NCBI GenBank assembly: GCA_026929865.2
Contig: CM049414.1
Location: forward strand, 3,353,001 to 3,417,000
Length of the DNA: 64,000 bases
Origin: Hyperoplus lanceolatus
Lineage: Eukaryota; Chordata; Actinopteri; Uranoscopiformes; Ammodytidae
Reading direction: 5' to 3'
Shown here: one piece after another, positions 44,588 to 64,000 of the stretch
Numbering within the stretch: position 1 is the stretch's first letter
Layout of the letters: every line of letters starts with the position of its first letter
Position numbers and translations under genes: made by a program
Notes under the pieces: generated by a model
What the model was told of the DNA's origin: nothing
Database searches by the model: none
The model's input: only the letters and a program-made list of their open reading frames with translations

Positions 44588-45522
44588 CAGTGGTGTCAAA
44601 CATCCGGCCCGCGACTTGTAGAGCACACATTTCTGAGCATTTAAAAAAAGAAAAGTAAGTTAAATTAAATTAAAATTAAATTAAATTGGGCAAAACATAT
44701 TCCAAAACAACAAATAACCTCTGTATTTAAAAATAAATCAAAACAGTACAAGTTGCACTTTTATTTAATTGTATTTTGTACTGTCTGCATGTTTGCACAA
44801 AATGTGTCCCTGTACATATAGTAAACAAAATTGGACAACTGTAAGGTCAGTGCCTGTTGTATTTGTGTATTCAAATAAACAGTTGTTTATTTCATGAGTG
44901 CGTATTGGCATCTTTGAGCAAAATACCCCCAAAATGTTTGCTGCGGCGCTCCACCTCCTATTCCCATGGCCAGCAGCAACCTTTACTAAGACATTTCCTG
45001 GGGGCTACAGAGATCCCTTGTGATCCGTGATAATGTAGGTTACATACACTCAACAAAAATATAAACACAACACTTTTGTTTTTGCTCCCATTTTTCATGA
45101 GATGGACATAAAGATCTAAAATTCATTCCAGATACACAATATTACCATTTCTCTCAAACATTGTTCACAAATCTGTCTAAATGTGTGATAGTGAGCACTT
45201 CTGCTTTGCTGAGATAATCCATCCCACTTCACATGTGTGCCACATCAAGATGCTGATCTGACATCATGATTAGTGCACAGGTGTGCCATAGACTGTCCAC
45301 AATAAAAGGCCACCCTGAAATGGGAGCAAAAACAAAAGTGTTGCATTTATATTTTTGTTGAGTGTATGTAGGCTGAGTTATAAAGCATATAACTGAAAAA
45401 CAAAGCTAAAGATTTGGATTTGACATATGTACGTTGTTTTGCCATTATTTTACTGGTCCGGCCCACTTGAGATCAGAGAGGCTGTATGTGGCCCTCGAAC
45501 CAAAATGAGTTTGACACCCCTG
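44588..45522. mobile_element. hAT with degraded TSD, hosting a Tc1 MITE
   Basis: Ends CAGTGGTGTCAAACAT and GTTTGACACCCCTG; flanks GTCTAAGG (44,580-44,587) and GTCTAGGC (45,523-45,530) match 6 of 8. The CCGGCCC and GGCCCTCGAACC motifs near the ends are typical of this fish hAT group. A Tc1-derived MITE sits inside at 45,047-45,364. Confidence 0.7.
45047..45364. mobile_element. Tc1-derived MITE, 318 bp, TA duplication
   Basis: Starts CACTCAACAAAAATATAAAC and ends GTTTATATTTTTGTTGAGTG-like (one base differs), with TA on both sides. Its sequence matches the left ITR of the Tc1 at 1071-2638 up to CCACCCTGAAATG, then jumps to the tip of the right ITR. It is an internal-deletion product of that family. 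Confidence 0.9.
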
Positions 45523-45617
45523 GTCTAGGCCATACAGTAACCACACTGTAGTTGAACCCCTGATGTAGTATTATTCTTTGTAGGCTGGAAAAGGAGCAGC
45601 GTTGTGTAGCCTACTAT

Positions 45618-45852
45618 CAGTGGCGTGCACAGGTAGATACAACGTGGTGCTTGAGCACCTGCCCTTTGCCCCCTTCTTCTTTAACAATGTTGCCCATGCT
45701 GATATGACCATCTATAAATACTCCACGATTAAAAGTGTGTGATAATAATGGCCCGATTAATTAATAATAAATAAATATATATACATATATACTTTTTTTT
45801 ACTGGCTCATGATAGTCCCCCCCCGCCCCCCAAATGTCTGTGCACGCCACTG
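45618..45852. mobile_element. Small hAT MITE with perfect 8-bp TSD
   Basis: Ends CAGTGGCGTGCACAG and CTGTGCACGCCACTG; both flanks CCTACTAT (45,610-45,617 and 45,853-45,860). Only 235 bases, non-coding. Confidence 0.92.
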
Positions 45853-45889
45853 CCTACTATTTACTTTTCATACTCGCCTGACTTTTGAA

Positions 45890-46330
45890 AGTTACTCGGT
45901 TTTATTTTGAAGGTCAGGGGCGGAAGTTCAAACTCCTGCTCTGCTTGAGCACGCGCGGGGACCCCATGGGCGGGGACGTGTGCTGTCACTAACTTCCGTG
46001 ATAAAAGTTGGACTAAAAAAACGTTCATAGGTTACCGGTTTCTCTCGGTTGGTAGTCTGCTCTCTTTGAGCTGCCACAACGGAACTCGTCATAAGCGCCG
46101 CTGCCTGCAAGGACTCGGCGTGTGTTCATCTAAAAAGTTGAGTATAAACCATAGACTGTATAAAAGGTTAAAAACCCAATTTTGACATTTTGTGAACAAT
46201 TTGTAAAGACGGCGTCGGTGCTTTTACAGTTGTACAGATCGTAAGAGGGGAAAGCAACCACCCGACTTGAACGTGAAGGATGTATGTTGTTGTAGAGTCA
46301 ACACAAACTGTGTGACGTAAGGTGAATAGT
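45890..46330 (+). promoter_or_regulatory. Candidate katna1 promoter and 5' non-coding exon area
   Basis: katna1's first coding exon begins with a 3' splice site, so a non-coding exon lies upstream. This stretch is free of recognised repeats, richer in CG than its surroundings, and has two ETS-type motifs in opposite orientation (GGCGGAAGT near 45,909 and ACTTCCGTG near 45,990). A possible donor is AAG|gtgaat at 46,321. This is position-based inference only. Confidence 0.3.
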
Positions 46331-47087
46331 TCAAAGTTATTTCGCCTTACAACCACAACTTACCGAACCCTAGCATCACGTACGTGTAGAAATCATAGGT
46401 AGAAATGCGTCCACAAACAGTCGGGACTGCATTTGGGCGAGGCTCTGGCTAATCCATGGGGACAATAGGACTAATAGTAGTCCTCCTGTTAGTTTCTGAG
46501 TGTGGAGGAATGCCTTAAAACTGTACCAATATCATACAAGTACTAGGCTATTATACAAAGTATTGTCTAGTGGATCTGACAGCAGCACGGCCTGGTAGTC
46601 AAATAACAGCTGATACAGGAAGGTAGTTCAGGAAAAAATTAAGGATGCAAATATGGGACGTTTCCCCTTCCAATGAGTCTGTTATTTTTCGGCATGATGG
46701 CACCACTATAAATTATAAACCACCATTGTTTAGGAATGGTTTGACAAATAAAATATAATTTATCCAAACATTTTAATTGGAGAAACTGAAGGACAAAGGA
46801 TATATCTTTTTCAGTCTGTCTTAAAGCAACACTGACACTCCCATGTGCAGATTGCTCACATACCCATTTTAAAGGGATTTCAATGTCAGTTAAGGCCTGG
46901 CTTTTCTCAGTCACTTATGAAACACAGGGCTCAGGACTAACTTTTTCATCTAGGTGCACCAAGCACATATTTTGGGTGCACCCAATATAAAATTAATTAT
47001 GATGTAATTATAAATCTGCGGTGCACTGGTGCGCCCAGTGAAAATATCTAGAAGCACTCTGAAACACCATCTTACATTGGAGATATA
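46331..47087. other. No gene seen; likely katna1 intron in the 5'UTR
   Basis: A minus-strand frame at 46,639-46,914 reads as generic AT-rich repeat sequence with no family feature. GTGCACCAAGCACATATTTT at 46,954-46,973 is a hAT-style fragment. Confidence 0.35.
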
Positions 47088-47324
47088 CCCTGTGTTCCAA
47101 TACCCATAATTCCATACTATTTAGTATGCCAGAAAAAGATTTAGGATGTCCCCAATACAAAAATACCTAGATGCCTAGGTCCAATTTTGCAGTATTCGTC
47201 TTTATCTTGAAAAATTTCGACCTTAAAAAAGCTGCCTTATCTTAATTTTTTCACTCCCAGGCCCAAAAACTCTTCTGTATGTAGTATAGTAAAAAGAAAA
47301 AGTATGTGATTTGAAACGCACGGG
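47088..47324. mobile_element. MITE ending 36 bases before katna1 exon 2
   Basis: Left CCCTGTGTTCCAATACCCAT, right GTGATTTGAAACGCACGGG. A relative is at about 49,910-50,148 (GCGATTTGGAATGCAGGG) and a tail at 58,940-58,985. Both katna1 copies share GTAGTATAGTAAAAA. The two lie just upstream of katna1 acceptors. Confidence 0.6.
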
Positions 47325-47367
47325 TAGTTGCACTAACTTGTGGCCTGTGTTTTTCCACAGCAGCACC

Positions 47368-57415
<10,048 letters not shown>

Positions 57416-58020
57416 AGAAAAAAAAAGGTCCTCTGTGTGCCAATGTGTAACTATTGTGAGGCTGAGTTGTTGGGAAGATGGGGAGTCTAGTATTGACTGT
57501 GTGTGTGTGTATGAGAGGTTTGTCTCTTTACCTAAATACGTCATTTAATATTGAAGTTATGAATTAGGTGTCTTACTATAGGCAAATATTGTGAAATTTG
57601 GCAACACCTAATAATGGCACCTCTTCCTATTGTACATTATGTTAATGTGACGCAAAACTCTTAAGAAGGTGACCGAGGAGTCCATTTTGACATTTTTGTT
57701 TTATTGATCCTACAATCATCAAACATGTTCAACATGTAAGAGACCAATTCTACTGTAGCTGTTCTCAGTAGATCTGACATATCTGAGGACCCAATGTTTC
57801 TGCCTACACACTGTGAAGAGTTCATTGCCATTTCCGCAGATATTTTACTGCTAGGTCTCCTTCCTAATAAGTCTCATAATGCCAATCAAATGTTTTTTTT
57901 AATGCACTTGATTTTATTTAGAACTGCATTGTAGTATTTTTTTCCCACTTTTTTGGAGATGTATATTCTTCTGAACATAAAGCTAACAAAATATTTCTGT
58001 AAATAAAGTTAAAGATTATG
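57416..58020 (+). other. katna1: katna1 3'UTR and poly(A) signal
   Basis: AATAAA at 58,002-58,007 follows about 590 bases of AT-rich sequence after the stop, a usual 3'UTR length. Cleavage would be near 58,020-58,030. No other strong signal lies between. Confidence 0.75.
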
Positions 58021-60239
58021 GATATTAATGTTGTATTACATCTAAGTTTATTTACTACGCAATATAGGTTGCTGGGGGAGTTAAGATTCTGATCTAGTTA
58101 ACTGTCTGTATAGTTCCTCTCTATCAAATAGTGAGTTAAAACAATGGTGATTGAGTATATGACCCCACTGATGAAAGCTCTTGTATTTGCTGCTTTGCCC
58201 AGTTATACTATCAGAGGGGCTATGTCGTATTAACCACACTGAGGGGTTGCGTTCTTTTACTCAGGACATGGCAGCTTCATACTCAGTAGTACTGAGTTCA
58301 GATCTGTGTGCATTCCAGTACATCAGTTGGTTTTTAAATGTAGTTTTTATCTTTTTATATACAGTCTATGGTTTGCATAAGACATCATCATAGGTCCCAC
58401 ATTTTCAAAATTGATGAAAAGGTCTTTCTGCATGCTGTCTGCTGCCGTGTCTGAAGTTCAACGAACGCAGCATGCAGGCCTGGGCTAATGTCACTTCGGA
58501 GTGCCAAGCTGTAGCGGTACAAACTCTCTGTCTGCACTTCTCATCACTTCAGGGTCACATTGTTGGATCAGAACACACAGAGAAAGCATTCTGCAGGTAA
58601 GAACTGACGATATACTGACTTCAGACAGTCAATGTGCACGTCCAGCAGCTAAAATACAGTAAAAAGTATGTTTCACATCGTAGGCTACAAGCCACATAAC
58701 ATGGCATTGTCATAGGGCTACATATGAAACAATATGAAACAGATGAAATTATTTTTAACCCCATATTATATCAATGATATATTTCACAGTTTTTACTTTG
58801 TGCTTCCTGCTTCTCTGTGAACTAAATTGCCCATCTTAGGATAAAGTTTTTTCTGATTCTGTTCCTCTCCACCCCAGAATCACGTGTGGTTTTGCTCCGT
58901 AATGCTGGTTCACGTAATGCGGGACATCCTAAATTTTTTTTCAACACAAAATAGTAGAATATATGCGATTCGGAATGCAACCAATGTTTTTATTAATACG
59001 TTTGTCTGCAAACTTACCGATTGAAAACATTAATAAAAATAAAACTAAGCATGCAGACTTTAACGATCCAGTACTGGGAAGGAAAACTCTAGAGCTTGCT
59101 AACGTATACTAGAATACTGTTTGTCTTCTTTTCATATGCTCACAATTATGTTCTTCAAAAAAAAAAAGCTCTAAAAAAAATCATGGTGGCCTTCTGTTCG
59201 CTTTCCCACATATCTGAACACATGAAGGCAACACGGTGTATTCTCTCACACAACAATCGGACAAGACACAAGCTTTGATGGTCATAAGGAAAGCATTTAA
59301 TCAGCAGGAGACCCAAACACACAGTCCAGCTGTAATTCATACAATTTATGCACACAAATAGTCTCAAAATAGTAACGCACGGGTCTACCACCATTTAAAC
59401 AAAGAGTGAATGAAAATCTATTTTGTTTGTCGTTTTATTCAGCAACACTTCTGAATTCATGCCTGACATTAGATTTGCCTTGGAGGCTGATTTTGTCATC
59501 CACAGCACTGTGTTGTATCCAGTGAATCAAATTGGAGAATTTGAGGCTGAACCAAATACAGCTTGAGCCGTTTTGGAGTCATCATGCAGCTTCCTAGTTT
59601 TATGGTTTTGAACTTGCTGTTGGAAGCAGCAAACCGCATTCACTAGCTAGACTACACATGCACCTTCTGCTATGGCAGTACGTATCATGCATTCTGCACA
59701 GTAACGGGAGAGACAGGATCACCACCTCAGCTGCTCTGAGGGTACAGAGATGTTGTTTTTTTGAAAAAGCATGACAATTGATCTTTAAAATAACCCACAC
59801 ACAAATGTTGCACTTTCTGAGTTTTGAGATTCGTTAACCCACTTCTTCTTTTTTTTTTTCAATACCTTGAACCAACCTGCTTGGTCCCTCACACATACAG
59901 TAGCCTGGTGAAACATTGGAGTGATACTCAGAAGGGTTACCATTTCAATTCAGTCTGTCTTATAAATCATGAAGTGCAAACAAAAACTAAAAAGAGGAAC
60001 ATCCATGCAGGTTTAAGTCCAGTTTTCTATAAAAAAAAAAAATATTCATAAGTGCAGATTCCTTTCTTTTAACAACAATTTACACGTTTAATCTGTGGTC
60101 ACGTCTTGTGCACACTGCATTTTACATCAGTCCAGTCATGAGCAGTTTGTCTTATAATGTTTTGAGTGCATAGACAAACCTGAACAAGCTCATTCACATT
60201 AGCCTGGTGAGAGCTTCACATAATGTTTCTCTTCCACAT
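58021..60239. other. Repeat-poor intergenic or 3'UTR sequence
   Basis: No exon. Fewer transposons than elsewhere. A minus-strand AATAAA (TTTATT at about 59,435) and another TTTATT near 58,050 could end the minus-strand gene whose last coding exon is at 62,106. A T-rich tail of the 47,088 MITE family is at 58,930-58,985. Confidence 0.35.
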
Positions 60240-60569
60240 ATCAGTCTGGACTTTCTCCTATCTCCATGGGGCGGAGTCTGTTATAAAAAATGACCGGGTC
60301 AATGGGGGGCCTGAGTTCTGACCTTATGTTCGTCCCTTAGTGGAAGGCAGCCCCTGATTGGTTCATTTAGTCATCAATCTAGCCTCCAGTCAGACCAGAT
60401 CCTCCCCCACTTTCTGTCCGTTGAGGCTGCATTGACAACTACATGAACCAATCAGAAGCTGCCTTCCACTATAAGGGACGAACGTGAGGTCAGGACGCGG
60501 ACCCTGATTGGCCTTGGTCATTGTTTGACAGGCTCCTCCCCTTGGAGATTAGAGAAAGTCCAGACTGAT
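60240..60569. repeat. 330-bp inverted repeat
   Basis: ATCAGTCTGGACTTTCTC at the left is answered by GAGAAAGTCCAGACTGAT at the right. Further in, GGAAGGCAGCCCCTGATTGG pairs with CCAATCAGAAGCTGCCTTCC. Arms are about 130-150 bases with a central spacer near 60,380-60,430. Either a fold-back MITE or a source of double-stranded RNA if transcribed. Confidence 0.88.
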
Positions 60570-62105
60570 CGGCGGGAGAGAAATGAATGTTAAGCTTGCA
60601 AGGTCCGGCTGGTCTCAGCAGGCTACACTTACCCCCCCACCCCCTATAAGCAACAGGAACTCACACACAAACTCAAGCTAACTGCTACAAGACCCCATAA
60701 CTAGTCACAGAGGCACTGTGAAGAAAGACAATCAATGCATGAGCAACAAAGGGGAGGGTTGTTTTCAGTAGTGACATTCAGAGTTTTAGAAGAGTGGGAC
60801 ATGTGCAGATGCTAGGTTCCTAATAGCCTTTTCCCCACACACAGTGCTCTGTGTATTCTTCTTTTTAGATGACATTTAACCTCTCTTTATATGAGTTGTC
60901 TGTAGCAACACAATGGATTATAGGTTTTTTTTTCTCTTCACATTTCTTCCAGGAGTGGGCTACATGTTTGGATCAAAATAACGACACCTACATCATTAGA
61001 TCCAGCCCCTGAAATGTACCAGTTGTTCATATTCATTTGGTAAACCTTCAGTTCTTTAGATCTGCTTCCCTAAGCTGCTGGCCATTCTAACACCTGTTGC
61101 TAGGTTTTGGTGACAACTCATGGTCCATTAAGTAGGTTTTTCTTAAGTTTTTCATCATATCACATGAGCTGTATCAGTGAATAGTTTCCTTGTAGTTGCA
61201 TATGTTCAAACTGCCATTTTATATTCACTTACTTCCTCTCTTGCCCAGAGTTGGACAAAAAGGATCTAGCGTTGACCAACTGGAGTCTGTGCTGGGATCC
61301 TGGCATTATCGTCCCTGCTACCCTGATACCAAATAATCTCACCCCAATATCGATTATACCCTTCAGCTTTTACAAGTTAGCTGCTTTCCCCATGTGCAGC
61401 CTTTGTGCCATAAGCTAAACTAACTGGAGCACTGTTCCTTTAAACGCTCACGGTTCAAAGCTCACGCCCGAATCTCCAGACCGTCATGAAGAATAAACTA
61501 CTAAATGGACCGCGAGGAGAGATTTGATTTGTCAACAGCAGTTTTCCCAAGGACAAGAATTTAACTTTGAAACTAAAGCACCTCTACATAGATCTATATG
61601 ACACTATAATCAGGACAAATGAGGAAGATTAAGCCATGGTGATACAGCCAGTGTTGGGAGTCCACTCTATCAACTCTATCCTACCAATCCCAGGAGCAAA
61701 GACTTGTTCTGTTGTGTGGCAACGCTAAGCCGATTACCAACCTGAAAGAGCCCCTCTGTGCCTTCCACTGCACACACACACTGTCAACTCTGAGATTCAA
61801 GACCATGGATCACTCACTCCCATTGTGATCATGTGAGGGAACTGATGTGGAACAAGCATGAAAACCAACCCAATGGAGTGAAGTCAGTTTGACTGCTTCA
61901 CCCCACCTTCCTGTCCCTAGGTTAAATGTGCTTACAAAGAGAAAAGTAAACCTCTGGAAAAATCTGAACAGAAGCTAGCGGATGAAACCAGGCCATGCTG
62001 AGAGGGATAAACACAGTGAACCAAGGCTGAAGAACAAACGAGGACAAAGTGAAAATGAAAAAAAAAAAAAAAAAAAAACGGGAGCCGGGGCAGTCAATCC
62101 TCCCT
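60570..62105. other. Gene-free; probable 3'UTR of the minus-strand gene
   Basis: Repeat-poor and without exon signals. An A-run at 62,060-62,078 just precedes the stop codon region of the minus-strand exon. Confidence 0.35.
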
Positions 62106-62219
62106 TCAAGGCTTCTTGTCCTCCTCCTCCTCTACTTCTATCTCTACGTTCTCCAGCAGAGTGTGCTTCTCCTCCTCTGGCAGTAGAGTGGAGGGGTTGA
62201 GGTGGAACATGTGCCTGGG
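62106..62219 (-). CDS. Last coding exon of an unidentified gene
   Basis: Minus strand. A strong acceptor (tctctctatcccag, at about 62,233-62,220) opens an exon reading HMFHLNPSTLLPEEEKHTLL then ENVEIEVEEEEDKKP and a stop at 62,106-62,108. The long acidic C-terminus after a short structured part fits a cytosolic tail, but I do not recognise the gene. The remaining exons would lie beyond 62,220, probably outside the window. It is convergent with katna1. Confidence 0.55.
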   Translation of the reverse strand, partial: PRHMFHLNPSTLLPEEEKHTLLENVEIEVEEEEDKKP

Positions 62220-63665
62220 ATAGAGAGAGGAGAGAATACGCTTCAGTATGTTGAAGAGGATCAGGTTAAAGCTACTACGAGTAAGTCGGCACGTTGGCGA
62301 CACCTTTGAACAAAAGCGGTAGTATTATTACGACGCCAGCTGTCGTGAAGCTGTTTTGTAGCTCGTGCAGGAGTGCAAGATTCAAATAATCAGGAAGCAA
62401 TATGGTGCGTGGCGTGTCCGTGTGTTGAAAGTGTGAGGGCACCGGACTCTTTTCGGCTCCGTGAGTCTATGGCTGACACAGCATCAACTAATGCCAGTAA
62501 GTGCTAAACACACCTGATTGCAATGAGTTGATGCATTGTCACCTCTCACGGAGCTGAACGAGTCCCCGTGTCCTCACACAAAGCGAATGAACGAGAGATG
62601 GCAGTTAATTAGTATGGATCACGATGAGGTAATGTGTTTATGTTGTAAATAATGACTATTTCTGATGAATAATGGTCATCTGATGATGCTGGTGAGGCAA
62701 AGTAAACTTTGTTTTAGTAGGCTACCGCTCATTCATTTAGGAGTAAACACTGCAGTCTAGTTTCGCTGCGTGAAATTGTGTATACGTTGCTTGGCAACGC
62801 CCTCCCGTCCGACTATCACTCTCTCCTTTTAGCTTTTCTTCATTGCATTTTCTTTTTTTTCTTTGATGGTTCAGCCCCGTTATCAGTCATTATGACGACA
62901 AATAACTGTCTCAAACAAGGCTCCCGCTCCCCTTCCCTCACATGGAGGGATAGGCTTCTCAATTCACGTTCCTGCGCCACGCTGAAATCTGTGACCAATA
63001 CGGATATGTGACCATAGAGCATGCACGCGTGAACCGAAAATCGGACTAGGTGTACGACCAGATCAAATGCAGTAATAAAAACTATTTAAAAATGTCTTTC
63101 TTTGCACTGATGGTCTGGTTTGCTGTTAAAGGTAATTTATGATTATGAGAGGAAACATGAGGCTGTTTAAAAGATATTTAAATGTTACTCGTAGCCGCTT
63201 TAAATCAGCAGCTATGTCCCTGCAAATTAGGGATCAGTCAAAATAACCGATAGTACACAAAGTAGTCAATATCAAAATTCTGCAAAAAGTAACAGTACTC
63301 CTTAGTCGTCAGTACTCAATTTATTCCAGAACTTAACGGACAGGGGGCAGCATACATACGCCTACAGGTATTGTAGTCTGCCGTTTAATGCAAAAGGAAG
63401 AAGAACGCATACAGATGTGGTGCGTGCGCCCCACACTGGCACGGGTTAATGACAATAAACAGCTTTTCAGAGGCACAGAAAATACGACAGAAAGTCCCTT
63501 GAAGCAAGGAAATTAGATAGGGTAGTTGTTTTTTGTAAACAATTGTTTTCTTTTTCATTTGTTACTTGAAGGTTTTTTTTTTAGAATGTTGTAATGTGTT
63601 TGGAAGTGTATGTTGAAGTACATTGGATTCATTGTTCTGTTTTTCTTTTTTTAACCTTGGTATCG
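62220..63665 (-). other. Probable intron of the minus-strand gene
   Basis: No further coding exon found. CACCTCTCACGGAGCTGAACGAG (62,541-62,563) is the inverse of CTCTTTTCGGCTCCGTGAG (62,448-62,466) in part, a weak inverted pair. A T-run is at 63,570-63,582. Confidence 0.35.
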
Positions 63666-63669
63666 AGTG

Positions 63670-64000
63670 AGGTTAGCCTGGCTCCGCCCGCCCGCCTACT
63701 TCCGGCCAAATTGTATTTTCCCTTCAGTAGTCAGTCTGGGTGTACAGCCCATTTCCCAGTTTTGCTGGAGATTCGACAGCCGGTCCAATCAGCGAACAGA
63801 GCGAGTGGCTGAGAACGATGACTTCAAAGTCGCGCTCCAGTTTCAGTTGCCAGAAGCCGGCTCATGACACACGTGACGACCAAACGTTATGCGATTGGTT
63901 GGCTAATCCAGAGTAGCACTGGGCAGATCCAATAGTTTTAAACTTTAACAGACACCCGCCTCCATGAGTGAACGTTTGCCAATTACAGCACTGCCAGACC
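63670..64000. repeat. MITE-like repeat running off the window
   Basis: Begins GGTTAGCCTGGCTCCGCC and includes ACGTGACGACCAAACGTTAT and GCGATTGGTTGGCTAATCCA. The TTAGCCTGG opening recalls the 9-bp-TSD MITE family, but the interior differs. Its other end is beyond the window. Confidence 0.4.

Overview
This is nuclear DNA from a teleost fish. The evidence is one ordinary vertebrate gene with GT-AG introns (katna1, the katanin p60 ATPase), a teleost-style C2H2 zinc-finger gene, and a very dense, nested load of fish-type transposons (Tc1, hAT, Harbinger-like and MULE-like elements, L2 and L1/Tx1 LINEs, Gypsy pieces, a tRNA-type SINE). No species can be named from the sequence. All families were recognised by eye and from memory; no database was searched.

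Layout. 1-6 kb: scattered exons of a multicopy integrase-core gene (791-993, 2649-2743, 5540-5847, + strand), the first two separated by a decayed Tc1 transposon. 6.5-9.1 kb: minus-strand retroelement remains, an L2 LINE inside an L1/Tx1 LINE, then a Gypsy gag. 10.7-12.1 kb: a phase-consistent three-exon gene start on the minus strand that I cannot name. 14-16.6 kb: an array with a 179-bp period, split by a hAT whose removal restores the period exactly. 18.4-23.7 kb: an inverted-duplication Tc1 holding two hATs, one of which holds another hAT carrying an antisense 18S rRNA fragment. 24.5-25.6 kb: a C2H2 zinc-finger gene with one frameshift. 30.5-36.1 kb: a full-length hAT with a nearly intact transposase, itself inside another inverted-repeat element. 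36.8-38.1 kb: the 3' end of a Gypsy element with its LTR. 38.3-38.5 kb: a Thr/Ala-rich, SEA-like exon fragment containing a 41-bp perfect palindrome.

47.4-58.0 kb: katna1 on the + strand. Ten coding exons join in phase to a 488-residue protein with complete Walker A and B motifs; a 5' non-coding exon must lie upstream and a poly(A) signal follows at 58,002. Its introns carry at least nine recognisable MITEs or SINEs. 58-62 kb: repeat-poor DNA with a 330-bp inverted repeat, possibly the 3'UTR of a minus-strand gene whose last coding exon is at 62,106-62,219 and which I could not identify.

The host genes do not form an operon or pathway. The interest lies in the nested insertions, many of which can be dated relative to one another by their exact target-site duplications (TSDs), and in several families represented by two or more related members here (autonomous element and MITE, LINE and SINE).
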